In this document: one piece after another, positions 13,180-23,443 of the stretch | How the letters are laid out: each line of letters opens with the position of its first letter | How positions within the stretch are numbered: the first letter of the stretch is position 1 | Origin: Tridacna crocea | Taxonomy: Eukaryota; Mollusca; Bivalvia; Cardiida; Cardiidae | Direction: 5' to 3' | Assembly: GCA_943736015.1 (NCBI GenBank) | Contig: OX031071.1 | Span: 15,410,119 to 15,474,118, forward strand | DNA: 64,000 nt | Program-made: the position numbers and the translations under genes | The notes under the pieces: model-generated | The model's input: the letters and a program-made list of their open reading frames with translations, nothing else | The model's database searches: none | What the model was told of the DNA's origin: nothing

Positions 13180-15445
13180 GTGCCAATTACAGATTTTCAG
13201 CCTGGGAATATAGGAAAGCATCCAGTGGCTTTGAGAGAATGTTTGGAGAAGTACCAGTATTGGAAACCTAGAGAAATGAAACCCCACTTGCTTACAGACA
13301 ATCATCAGACAATCATCATGACCTGTAGATTGTTGCCGTCGATAACTGTACCGCCTTAAATGCTTCTATCTCTCTGTCCTGCCTCTCTCTGTCCTCTCTG
13401 TCTCTGTGTCTTTTTATACAGCAAGACAACAAGGTAGGTTAATACAGGTGATGAAAGAGACAAACGAAAGAAGCCAGCAAGTGGATTACAGACTGCCACC
13501 AAGTGAATATGGCTGTGTGTGTGTGTGTGTACCACAGATCGCCACTTAGATGTCAAGTCATGTAAGTCACTTTTCTGTTGATTCCCCCCTCCCACCTCCC
13601 CTCCGACGATTTGACCATGTGCTGCAGTGCCAAGGACAGATTTTCAGCCAGGGAATATAGGAAAGCATCCAGTGGCTTTGGGAGAATGTTTCGAGAAGTA
13701 CCAGTATCGGAAACCCAGAGGAATGAAACCCCACTTGCTAACAGACAATCATGATGACCTGCGGATTGTTGTGGTCGATGAACTGTTCCGCCTTAATTGC
13801 TTGTATCTCTCTGTCCTGCCTCTCTCTGTCCTCTGTGTCTCTTTTTATACAGCAAGACAACAAGGTAGGTTAATACAGGTGATGAAAACAGACAAGCGAA
13901 AGAAGCCAGCAAGTGGATTACAGACTGCCACCAAGTGAATATGGCTGTGTGTGTGTGTGTGTACCAGAGATCGCCACTTAGATGTCAAGTCATGTCAGTC
14001 AGTTTTCTGTTGATTGCATCCTCCCATATCCCCTCCGACGATTTGACCATGTGCTGCAGTGCCAATGACAGATTTTCAGCCAGGGAATATAGGAAAGCAT
14101 CCAGTGGCTTTGGGAGAATGTTTCGAGAAGTACCAGTATGGGAAACTTAGAGGAATGAAACCCCACTTGCTAACAGACAATCATGATGACCTGCGGATTG
14201 TTGTGGTCGATGAACTGTTCCGCCTTAATTGCTTGTATCTCTCTGTCCTGCCATTCTCTGTCCTCTGTGTCTCTTTTTATACAGCAAGACAAGGTAGGTT
14301 AATACAGGTGACGAAAACAGTCCAGCGAAAGAAACCAGCAAGTGGATTACAGACTGCCACCAATTGAATATGGCTGTGTGTGTGTGTGTGTGTACCACAG
14401 ATCCCCACTTTGATGTCAAGTCATGTAAGTCACTTTTCTGTTGATTCCCCTCCCCACCTCCCCTGCGACGATTTGACCATGTGCTGCAGTGCCAATGACA
14501 GATTTTCAGCCAGGGAATATAGGAAAGCATCCAGTGGCTTTGGGAGAATGTTTCGAGAAGTACCAGTATTGAATACTTAGAGGAATGAAACCTCACTTGC
14601 TAACAATCATGATGACCTGCAGATTGTTGTGGTCGATGAACTGTTCCGCCTTAATTGCTTGTATCTCCCTGTCCTGCCTCTCTGTTTCCTTTCTGTCTCT
14701 TTTTATACAGCAAGACAACAAGGTAGGTTAATACAGGTGATGAAAACAGACAAGCGAAAGAAGCCAGGAAGTGGATTACAGACTGCCACCAAGTGAATAT
14801 GGCTCTGTGTGTGTGTGTGTACCACAGATCGCCACTTAGATGTCAAGTCATGTAAGTCACTTTTCTATGATCCCCTCTCCCACTTCCCCTACGACGATTT
14901 GACCATGTGCTGCAGTGCCAATCACAGATTTTCAGCCAGGGAATATAGGAAAGCATCCAGTGGCTTTGAGAGAATGTTTCGAGAAGTACCAGTATTGGAA
15001 ACCTAGAGGAATGAAACCCCACTTGCTAACAGACAATCATGATGACCTGCAGATTGTTGTCGTCGATGAACTGTTCCGCCTTAAATGCTTGTATCTCTCT
15101 GTACTGCCTCTCTTTGTCCTGTCTGTCTCTTTGTCTTTTTATACAGCAAGACAACAAGGTAGGTTAATACAGGTGATGAAACAGACAAACGAAAGAAGCC
15201 AGCAAGTGGATTACAGACTGCCACCAAGTGAATATGCATGTGTGTGTGTGTACCGCAGATCGCCACTTAGATGTCAAGTCATGTAAGTCACTTTTCTATT
15301 GATCCCCCCCACCTCCCTTCGACAATTTGACCATGTGCTACAGTGCCAATAACAGATTTTCAGCCAGAGACATGCACAGTTTAGAAAATGAAGGCATATA
15401 GGAAAGCAGCCAGTGGCTTTGAGAGGATGTTTTGGAAATTCCTGG
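13180..15445 (+). repeat. Satellite right edge: diverging monomers
   Basis: A fifth B monomer (13180) is followed by four A-like monomers (13627, 14059, 14489, 14915) and a partial one (15343). Divergence rises towards the edge. The 14915 monomer mixes A and B diagnostic sites, with B-like TTAAATGCTTG and a GTCTTTTTATACAG tract in an otherwise A-type unit. Homology fades after about 15445. Confidence 0.85.
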
Positions 15446-15562
15446 TTTCAGTTTTTTGTATATTCACCCCTTTTGCCTTCCGTCCTATTATGTGACTGTT
15501 ACCAGGTACACGAATGCAAACCCAGATTTTTAGTGTTTTGGATATAGCATGCAAATCAGCCT

Positions 15563-15665
15563 TCTCCTTTTCCCACAATGTTTTCTACCCTATCAATGTC
15601 AAATTCCATTATTTGAGTCACATTTGCATTGTCGTCTGCAAGTGCCTTTAGTTTGGACAGGGCTA
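15563..15665 (-). mobile_element. M1 MITE, half element
   Basis: It matches the palindrome arm CTCCTTTTCCCACAATG and the flank ending in GTCGTCTGCAAG of M1, but the other half and both ends are missing. It sits between the satellite edge and a complete M1. Confidence 0.7.
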
Positions 15666-15745
15666 TTTTTTTCATCTGGTAAAAGCTGAAAACAAATTGT
15701 GATGTACAGTTCTACAATGCAACAACTTTACACTCTGAAATGTAT

Positions 15746-15974
15746 TTAACCCATCACCAAACGACAATATTTTAGACTGGTTCAAATTGAAAGCATTTGC
15801 AGACGCCAAAATTAAAGTAACTGAAAATTTGAAATTTGTTTTCTGAAGGGTAGAAAACATTGTGAGAAAAGGAGAAAATGCTGGTTACCAGCATTTTCTC
15901 CTTTTCACACAATGTTTTCTAAAGGCTTCTTTCTCAGGGGCGTCAAAAGTAGGGATTGTGTGGTAATGGGTTAA
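15746..15974 (+). mobile_element. M1 MITE (TTAA-type, palindromic core)
   Basis: Type description for M1. About 229 bp, bounded by TTAA with termini CCCATTACCA and (reverse complement) CYCWTTACCA. There is a perfect or near-perfect central palindrome of about 50 bp centred on ATGCTGGTTACCAGCAT and flanked by GGGAAAAGGAGAA and its complement. One flank reads GCATTTGCAGACGACAAAA, the other GAAAGAAGCYTTTAGAAAAC. There is no coding capacity. TTAA targets and CCC-starting termini fit non-autonomous piggyBac-type elements; this is inferred, as no transposase is in the window. The strand is set by the ACGACAAAATTTTAG flank lying on the left. Confidence 0.9.
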
Positions 15975-16345
15975 CTCTCTCTCCCACCCCCTTCTCTTTT
16001 ACACACAGACGTACAGAAGACAACAAGAAAAGTAACAGGAGATGGAACACACCTGGATGAAGCAACCAAGTCGATATGCCTATCTGTACCATTGATTGCT
16101 GCTGAGAGGTCCTGTTATGTAAGTTTTTTTTTTTTAACTTTATTCTCTTCCTCTATCCCTGTGACATTTTTACCACATACCCGAAATGCCAAACCCAGAA
16201 ATTCAGTCCGTATTTAGCACGGCTCGCAATGCAAAGGTATATAGAAAAACAGCCATTGGCTTCCAGAGAATGTTTTAAAAAGTAAAAATATTAAAAAACG
16301 GGGAAAAAGCCACTTGCTTTCAATAGAATTATTTGCTTATTGCTA
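15975..16345 (+). repeat. Diverged relative of the satellite monomer
   Basis: It keeps the monomer's order of parts: a pyrimidine tract ending ACACACAG, then AGACAACAAG, a block matching the monomer up to CTGTACCA, a GTAAGT site near 16118, a T-rich tract, and TATATAGAAAAACAGCC near 16240 matching the monomer's TATAGGAAAGCATCC. Sequence identity is far lower than within the array. It may be an old edge monomer or a dispersed relative from which the array grew. The M1 element at 15746-15974 separates it from the array. Confidence 0.65.
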
Positions 16346-16850
16346 CCCTTCCTCTGTGTGTAATTTTGACAACATACCCTACTGGCAAAACCGGCAGAAA
16401 AAAGCAGTTTCCCTTTTAGGGAGCCCCGTATACATGACTACACTATCAACACAACACAACAGACTGCGCAGGCTGATCCCATATGACACCTTAACCAAAC
16501 GTCAGAAAGCCTTTTTTCGCGTGTCGAAGACCATATTATGGCGTAACTGGCAGACAACATAGATCCAAAGTTCATGGCAGTTGCAGTCTGATCGTGATCA
16601 ATACTCGGTGCATTGAAAAACGCAACCGTGACTGACTAAGTTTTAAATCATACGGAATATGATACGTTTTAATAAAATTTATCTTTACCGTTATTCCATA
16701 GTATTGCATGAAGTTTCGTCAGAATTTAGACCGATATTCAAATGGAAAATGATACAAAAATGTCCTTACTGCAAATCAAAGTCACATGATTAATTTCAGG
16801 TATGGCAACTCCTCGCATTTATCAAGGTCTACCTCCCCTAACTCTCATAT
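16346..16850. other. Unannotated stretch
   Basis: An 82-codon open frame (16314-16562) shows no recognisable motif and no splice context. I see nothing else. Confidence 0.5.
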
Positions 16851-17078
16851 TTACTCTTTACCACACGTGAAAATTTTAGACTGGTCCAAATTGAAAGCAT
16901 TTGCAGACGACAAAATAAAGGTAACTGGAAAATTGAAATTTGTTCTGGGAAGGGTAGAAAATAGTGTGGGAAAAGGAGAAAATGCTGGTTTCCAGCATTT
17001 TCTCCTTTTCCCACAGTGTTTTCAATAGGCTTCTTTCTCAGGGGCGTCAAAAGTAGGGATCGTTTGGTAATGGGTTAA
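16851..17078 (+). mobile_element. M1 MITE
   Basis: Left end ACTCTTTACCA (degenerate TTAA), palindrome around ATGCTGGTTTCCAGCAT with one mismatch at the centre, right end GGTAATGGGTTAA. Confidence 0.88.
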
Positions 17079-17799
17079 AAGACGGAAGCTGCCGAATGGT
17101 CTGTACGGAAACGTCGATGTTTAACGATGACTTAGGGGCAGAGACCTTAAACTTTTGATACTTTTTGTATTATTCTCCATTTGAAAATCTTGAAGCTTTT
17201 GAACGAAACTTATGTGAATCTTTCTATAAAATAACAATAGGCTAGCTTAGCAGCTCGGGGCGAATCCGAATTTTTGTTTTGAATCTGTGTGGACGCATGC
17301 TAAAAATTCAGGTGCGTGCTCTTAATTTAGATCTATAGCATTACTAATGTTATAGAGAAAATTAAGGGAAGTCTCTTAGAAAAGGGTATGCTCTTCCTGT
17401 TTTTTTATCTGATTCTTTCACAGATAAAACAAATATCTTCATCCGAACAAAAGCAAGTTGACTGCCGAATTCAAACATTTTCGTAATTTTTCACATTTCA
17501 AAATTTGGTTTCATGTGTTTCATGTCCCTGTTACGGCAATTTTTGATCTGTACTTCTTAATTACCTGCAGATTTTTAAGCTAAAACCAGTCGATTGCGTT
17601 TGTAAAGGTACTCGGCGTATTTTCTTTGCGAAAAAGAAGCAAAATCGTGATATTCAATCGTAGTATACGTAGACGGAGTAAGACAAGATCAATTTATGGC
17701 CTCACCGTTATAATTCATCTCGGGGTTTGATCATATATCATATGTATCTGTTTATACTTGGAGAAAGGAATTCATTTGTGCCAAGATAAATAGATTCTT
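17079..17799. other. Unannotated AT-rich stretch
   Basis: I see no gene, palindrome or repeat that I can support in these 720 bases. Confidence 0.5.
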
Positions 17800-18010
17800 T
17801 TAACTCTTAAGCTCCCAAGTGCGATTCACCGACCTTTTGCAGATAGTGTAGATCAAGATCAGACTACACAGAAATTGCAGTCTTATCTTGGATCTACACT
17901 GTCGGAGAAGGGGATATTATTCCCCCAAAACATATTCTTGAAATAGTTATATTTGGGTTTGTTTGTTTTTTTACTACCGGACTAAAAATTTCATTATCGT
18001 GATTTAGCTA
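17800..18010 (-). mobile_element. M3 MITE
   Basis: Type description for M3. TTAA-bounded, with one end reading about TTAACCCTTAGGCTGCTAAG and the other TTAACCCATAT. The centre is a palindrome built on AGATCAGACTGCACG and its complement inside a second inverted pair (GACAGTGTAGATC). This copy has TTAACTCTTAAGCTCCCAAG at the left and fades at the right. Confidence 0.78.
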
Positions 18011-18044
18011 TAGACAGGGAATATACCTTATCCAGCTATAAAAG

Positions 18045-18272
18045 TTAACCTTTACTCCATAGATATTCATTTCTACGCACTGCTTGTAGGAGCGTTTGGA
18101 AAACATTGTGACAAAAGGTGAAATTGCGCGTGCTGAGCAATTTCACCTATTGCCACAATGTTTTATATGCTATAAAAAGGTGTCATATACTCATAAGAAA
18201 CAGCTTCATCCTTTCTGTTATTTAGGGTCAATTAGAGATACCATAGAAATGCCTTATGGAGTAAAGGGTTAA
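18045..18272 (+). mobile_element. M2 MITE
   Basis: Type description for M2. About 228 bp between TTAA sites; termini CCTTTACTCCATA and (reverse complement) CCCTTTACTCCATA. The central palindrome is TTGCTCGTGACGAGCAA-like, extended by GTGGCAAAAGGTGAAA and its complement; here it is CGCGTGCTGAGCAA with mismatches. The flanks differ from M1, but the AAAACATTGTGG arms are shared. Its right TTAA (18269-18272) is also the left TTAA of the next M3. Confidence 0.88.
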
Positions 18273-18455
18273 GTCAGATTTTCAAGCTGGGTAGTAAACA
18301 CCCGAATAATGCTCACTCAAACTTATTTTGGGGAATAATATCTCCTGATCGGACAGTCTAGATCCAAGATCAGACTGCACGTTCTATACAGTCTGATCTT
18401 GGTCTGCACTGTCCGCAAAGGTCAGTAAGTTAGCTTGGCAGCCAAAGAGTTTTAA
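18269..18455 (+). mobile_element. M3 MITE between two M2 copies
   Basis: The TTAA ends are shared with the M2 on each side. The core has AAGATCAGACTGCACG and its complement, with CAGTCTAGATCC / GGTCTGCACTGTCC outside. The right end GCTTGGCAGCCAAAG matches the family end. Confidence 0.85.
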
Positions 18456-18680
18456 CCCTTTACGCCACAAGGCATTTCTATTGTATCTCTTATTGACCCT
18501 AAATAACAGCAAGGATGATGCCGTTTCTTATGTGTATATGACAGCTTTTGACAGCATAGAAAACATTGTGACAATAGGTGAAATTGCTCGTCGCGAGCAA
18601 TTTCACCTTTTGGTACAATGTTTTCCAAAGGCTTCTGCAAGCAATGCGTAGAAATGAGTATCTATGGAGTAAAGGGTTAA
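18452..18680 (-). mobile_element. M2 MITE
   Basis: TTAACCCTTTACGCCACAAG at the left, palindrome TTGCTCGTCGCGAGCAA, right end ATGGAGTAAAGGGTTAA. Both ends are intact. Confidence 0.9.
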
Positions 18681-18863
18681 GACACGATCTGCTATTTACA
18701 AGGTCTATACATCAGCCGAAACCGTCGTCTTGTTTGTCTGTTTGCCTTTTGTTAAAATTTTCTGGGAAAAATGATACTGAAAATAATTTGTTTTCTACAT
18801 TCAAATCGCAGTAAGAAGAGAAATTATCAGATTTTATTTTTTACCGGTAGAAAAGTAAATGCA

Positions 18864-19086
18864 TTAACTTATTACCAAACAACAAAATTTTAGCTTTGTC
18901 TAAATTGAAAGCGTTTGTAGACATAAAAATAAAAGTGACTGAAAATTTGAAATTTGTTTTATGAAGGGTCGAAAACATTGTGAGAAAAGGAGCAAATGCC
19001 AGTTACCAACATTTTCTCCTTTTTCCCACAATGTTTTTCAAAGGCTTCTTTCTCAGGGTCGTAGGGATTGCGTCCTAATGGGTTAA
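18864..19086 (+). mobile_element. M1 MITE
   Basis: TTAACTTATTACCAAAC at the left, GTCCTAATGGGTTAA at the right, core with a few mismatches (GCCAGTTACCAACAT). Confidence 0.88.
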
Positions 19087-19810
19087 TGGACTCTCAGAGA
19101 GAGAGAGAGCACAGATTATGCAGTCTGATCTTGGATCTAAAATATCTGTTTGTTGAGTCTGGGTAAGCCTGTCAAGATAGAATAAAATCTCTGTGTTTTA
19201 AGTTGCCGGAGAAAGAAAAGCTTTTTACAACCATGCTCTTTGAAAACGGGACTTAATGAATTTACCTGACCGACACACGCACGGAATACAAAGCAAAGTT
19301 TGACTTCTGAGACCTTTTTTCTCCAATTTCTCAATGACGAATCTCAAGAGCTTTGCCTAAACTTTGAAATTAACAGCCTTTGTGAATTTCTGATTGGCTA
19401 AAACCATTGGTTTAGCCAATAACAAGTTACGCTACTATTTAGATTAAGAATCAGACTCGGAATGCAATAAAGAATGGTTGGTAAGTACCACCCATTCCTG
19501 ATGACTAAGTTTCGCTTACCGCAAGCGGACTCTACCCATAGTAATGTCATGCCATTCTTGAGCAAAACTTGTGTTGGCAGCCACAAGAATTGCCATTTGC
19601 GCAATTACTTTCCACGTGGAGAAGCAGTAATTTCCGGTATATGTTACATTTTTATTTAAATAAGGTTTTCAAATTCTCCTCAATACTGTTATTGGAATGG
19701 AAATGCAGTCCCAAGATACTTGTTGCTGTAAGACGGTAGAAATGGAAAATGGGGAAAATATTCATACGTACATGAACTGCACAACTTGATAACACAGCAA
19801 CAAAGACTAT
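19087..19810. other. Unannotated stretch
   Basis: A short inverted repeat (GGCTAAAACCATTGGTTTAGCC region, 19396-19417) and a short GA run near 19097. No gene recognised. Confidence 0.5.
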
Positions 19811-20041
19811 TTAAAACCCTTTACTCCATAGATACACATTTCTAGGCACTGCTAGAGGGAGCCTTTGGAAAACATTGTGGCAAAAGGTAAAATTGCTCGT
19901 GACGAGCAATTTCACCTTTTGCCACAATGTTTTCTACACTATCAGAAGATGTCATATACACGTAAGAAACTGCTTCATCCTTGCTGTTATTTAAGGTCAA
20001 TTAGAGATACCTTAGAAATGCTTTATGATGTAAAGGGTTAC
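19811..20041 (+). mobile_element. M2 MITE
   Basis: Left end TTAAAACCCTTTACTCCATA with two extra bases beside the TTAA, perfect core TTGCTCGTGACGAGCAA, right end GATGTAAAGGGTTA. Confidence 0.88.
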
Positions 20042-20313
20042 AGGTTCAGCCTGTGCCCGCTTCAGGGATTTTTTTTTTCATGTATCATACAAACTATCTT
20101 TGATAAAATTAATTTTTCATATAAACTATGTTTTCGACTTTTACATGTATCTTACCAACAGTGTTTAAAACTTTTTCACTTGTCATGAAAGCTTGTTTAG
20201 ATGTTTAATGTGACAGGGGTGGATAACGTATTTAAATCGACCAGCTTACATAGTAGAGGAAAGTTTGTTCGGCTACGACTTCGTACTTTTGGTTCAATCT
20301 TTCGGATGCCTGT

Positions 20314-20542
20314 TTAACCCATTACCACACAATCCCTACTTTTGACGCCCTTGAGAAAGAAGTGTTAAGAAAACATTGTGGGAAACGGAGAAAATGCTGG
20401 TAACCAGCATTTTCTCCTTTTCCCACAATGTTGACTACCCTTCTCAAAATAAATTTCAAATATTCAATCACTTTTAGGTTGTCGTCTGTAAATGCTTTCG
20501 ATATGGACAAGCCTAAAATATTGTTGTTTAGTAATGGGTTAA
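20314..20542 (-). mobile_element. M1 MITE
   Basis: TTAACCCATTACCACAC at the left, palindrome centred on ATGCTGGTAACCAGCAT, right end TTTAGTAATGGGTTAA. Confidence 0.92.
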
Positions 20543-21640
20543 AGCGACCAGTTTGCATAGTACAGCAAAGTTTGTTAGGCTACGACTTGCTGTACTTTCG
20601 GTTCAATCTTTCGAATGCTTGTTTAAACTTTAACTAAACAGCTGATTATGTGGCTCAAGTGTTGGGAAATGTTAAAGAAAAAATGTTATGGGGGGAAAAA
20701 ATTAATGCTGGTGACATGCAATTTTTTTTCTTGTAATATTTGGAAATGTTTCCTCTCTCAGGGTCGTGTAAGGCATGTGCGCGCATGGTCACATGAACTA
20801 CCTGATGGTAATATCTTCTGCTGGCTTCGGTGTAAGTCCAGACATTTCTTGAAGATATGTCTGGAAAAACCCTGCATGAACCCTAAAATCTATATTTAGA
20901 ACATGTATTCAACCATGTGCCGTAAAATAATAGCATTTGTAAAAACTATTTTTCCCGTTTGAAATAATTATACTTTCAATAAATTTGGTGCGGACAACAA
21001 GCTAGGTTATTCCATAGAGGTATTGCATGTATCTATAACCATTTTCTTCACTGCTACTTTCTTAATTATGGCGGCGACTTTTGGGTTACATCGCTTATCA
21101 ATACAGAATAGTAATGCGTCATAGTAGACTGGTCGAAGAGTACGACACCAGACGGATAACGACAAATTGGTGGTTTTTCAGCGATAAAAATGGTTGAAAT
21201 TTTGTTCGATTGTAGAAATTTAGATAACCTTTTTACCGTTAAATTTTGTATTTTAAACCACCCTGAACAATACCGATTTACTTCAAACATGTTTTATTCA
21301 ATATAATAATTACATAGATGCTGATAACGATTTTTTTCTTTTGGTCAACGGCAAATGCTTCGGTGATGTCAAAAACGTGTCGTATGGTAACCTTAAAATG
21401 CTTAAAGTTAACTCGTATTTCCATGTTGGTTCAGTTTTTCTTTGTATTTACATTGTATTTCACATACAAATCCTGATTAAGTAATAACCAAGGCAACAGT
21501 ATCAAATTAATAACTCTACGGGCAATGCTCTTTTCACATAGATTGGTATCATTTCCCCATCAAAATCGATTGCCTTCGTTATTTTTCTTGACATAGCATC
21601 TTACTACTAAAAATCCCATAACGCCATGAACAACGTGGCG
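20543..21640. other. Unannotated stretch
   Basis: A 20-bp class similarity links 20222-20300 and 20543-20630: both hold AGTACAGCAAAGTTTGTT-like text followed by GGTTCAATCTTTCG. They flank the M1 at 20314 and may be a flanking duplication. The ATGGCGGCGACTTTTGGG start near 21068 has only 19 codons. No gene supported. Confidence 0.45.
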
Positions 21641-21745
21641 TAATATTCTTAAAACTGACAACTGCAGACAGTGTAGATCCACAATTAGACTGCACAGAAC
21701 GTGCAGTCTGATCTAGGATCTCCATTGTCTGATTCATAATTTATT
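21641..21745. mobile_element. M3 remnant (core only)
   Basis: GACAGTGTAGATCC, ATTAGACTGCACAG, AACGTGCAGTCTGATCT and GGATCTCCATTGTC form the M3 core; family ends are not visible. Confidence 0.65.
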
Positions 21746-22054
21746 TTTTATTGTCTTACGGCCGCGTTGAAATGCCATAAACTACTTATACAAAGGGAGG
21801 TGGATTCTTTTAAATATCTGAAAACGGTCGCATTAAGGGTAATTTCATCTACGAAAGAGCTAACTATGACAAATGATGGACAAACATTCTGCCTTTCACT
21901 GACTTTCTTCAATCTGTTACGGCCTGCCATTTGGACATGATGGTTTTAGTCTTCTTATTTTCATATATCATTATCGTATATATATCTATAAGAAAAGGCA
22001 TTTGAATTGATCTAAAAGTAGAAAAACTTTTTTTAGCTCTCGGTGTCAATGGCG

Positions 22055-22140
22055 AAAACATGGTCGTTGTGGACGGTATAGATCAAGATCAGACCGCACA
22101 AAACGTGCAGTCTGATCTTGGATCTGTACCGTCAGCTTTA
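22055..22140. mobile_element. M3 remnant (core only)
   Basis: GACGGTATAGATCAAGATCA, then GACCGCACAAAACGTGCAGTC and the matching arm ending GTACCGTC. The outer stem GACGGTA/TACCGTC shows a paired change relative to GACAGTG/CACTGTC. Confidence 0.7.
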
Positions 22141-22318
22141 TCAGTCAGGACCAAAAGGTTTTTTCTTTTCTGTTTAAGTAATTTTGTTTTTCTGTCGCCG
22201 AAAGACGTCCCGGCCCGTATTCACCAAACGTTGTTTAGAACATTCTTTGTTTTATTCTCAAAGATTTTTAATGTAACACAGCTTCTGATTTGCTGCCGTT
22301 TTCAAAAAATTTTTTTTT

Positions 22319-22460
22319 TCAGTTATATCGCGGCGGCCAGTGCTGGGGACCCTTTTACCAGTACTCCACACAATTTTCTTTCCAAGCCACTGGCTGCTTT
22401 CACACATAACTATCTTTGAGATAGATGGTCAGAGGTGGGAGAGAAATGTAAAGAGTGGTT
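22319..22460 (-). mobile_element. SINE D copy (3' part)
   Basis: On the minus strand it reads AAAGCAGCCAGTGGCTTGG, GAGTACTGGTAAAA and CGCGATATAACTGAAA. These match the body and tail of the fuller copy at 44,940-45,215. The tRNA-like head is not seen here. Confidence 0.65.
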
Positions 22461-22920
22461 GGTGAATACGGTTGGTAGGTAAATACGGGCACAGTGTATC
22501 TATTTGTTTGGAATAAGAGGCCCCCTCCCCCTTAGAAAACAAGTATTCTTTTTCTCACGTGGTACTATGTAGAAAGATCAACAGGACAACGTCAGATTTA
22601 GCGAGTGTTTTTATTGGAAAATATTGGCTATTCTGTGTGATTGCTATTGGTTGGAATGTTAAAAAAAATCCGAAGCCTTGCCGTGCTACTGTTTGATCTG
22701 GAAAACTTTTTTTCTGTTACATTCAACTGTATCTTCGGAATAGGAAGAGATTGTGGCAAAAGAGTGTTTAGTACTAATCTGTCTATGGATATATTTTCAA
22801 GAAATTGGTAAACTATCTCATATTTTTTTCAATTTTTATCTGACGATATTAATCATATCAGTACCTGCTATTTTTTTCAAACGTTCATAGACATATACCT
22901 TTCTCTCACTATGTATGTTA
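22461..22920. other. Unannotated stretch
   Basis: AT-rich, with no repeat or gene I can support. Confidence 0.45.
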
Positions 22921-22924
22921 GAAC

Positions 22925-23110
22925 TATCAAGCCGATAGTAAAAACCTGAATTATGTTATTTCAAACTCCTTTTTATGAGAGAAATACCTTCTTACCGAAT
23001 GTTATAGATCCAAGATCAGACTGCACTTTCTGTACACTCTGATCTTGATCTACACTATCCACAAAATGCCAGTTAGTTGCTTTTTAATACTTTTTCCAGA
23101 CATAAGTAAA
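22925..23110 (+). mobile_element. M3 MITE, degraded
   Basis: AAGCCGATAGTAAAAACCTG at the left; core GATCCAAGATCAGACTGCAC and its complement near 23,008-23,062. The ends have decayed. Confidence 0.65.
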
Positions 23111-23127
23111 ATTTTGCTAATTTCTTT

Positions 23128-23357
23128 TTAACCCTTTACCAAACAATCCCTGGTTTTTACGACACTTAGATAGAAGCCTCTTGAAAACATTGTGGGAAAA
23201 GAAGAAAATCCTGGTAACCAGCATTTTCTCCTTTGTCCATAATGTTTTCTACCTTGCAGGAAACAAACTCGAATTTTTTAATTACCTTTATTTTGTCATC
23301 TGCGAGTGCTTTCAATTTGGACCAGTCTAAAACTTTGTCGCTTGGGAAAAGTGTTGA
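23128..23357 (-). mobile_element. M1 MITE
   Basis: TTAACCCTTTACCAAAC at the left. The core CTGGTAACCAGCAT has mismatches in the left arm (GAAGAAAATCC). The right end is decayed (GGGAAAAGTGTTGAA). Confidence 0.85.
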
Positions 23358-23443
23358 ACATTAATAAATGATCCATGTTTTGTATAAAAAGGGAGCTTAA
23401 TGCATCTGCTTGGTGCACTGTGCCGAGCTAGACATCACAATGA

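Larger units (their letters stand above)
1..15445 (+). repeat. Satellite array, ~430 bp monomers
   Basis: A head-to-tail array of a 424-444 bp monomer. Counting from a shared anchor (GTGCCAATGACAG or close variant), monomers start at 262, 706, 1132, 1556, 1988, 2420, 2852, 3275, 3718, 4143, 4575, 5005, 5429, 5861, 6292, 6736, 7162, 7594, 8020, 8452, 8886, 9318, 9749, 10172, 10616, 11039, 11463, 11887, 12315, 12752, 13180, 13627, 14059, 14489, 14915 and 15343 (partial). Each holds a pyrimidine tract ending TTTTTATACAG, then AAGGTAGGT, a variable (TG)n run, a GTAAGT site, a C-rich tract and an AG-ended junction. A frame of about 103-120 codons is open in most monomers. Because the copies are near-identical this is expected by descent, and I do not call it a gene. 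The array continues past the left edge. Confidence 0.97.

Noticed and set aside
706-15286. Dozens of 60-123-codon open frames in the satellite
   Set aside because: They are repeats of one another in both strands and follow from near-identical monomers. Many begin at GTG, B monomers break the frame, and there is no recognisable domain.
1-15445. Array taken as a multi-exon repetitive gene
   Set aside because: The splice-like signals are noted, but the frame is not kept between the would-be exons of a monomer and no start or end exons are seen.
21068-21126. ATGGCGGCGACTTTTGGG as a first exon
   Set aside because: It stops after 19 codons with no donor in frame.
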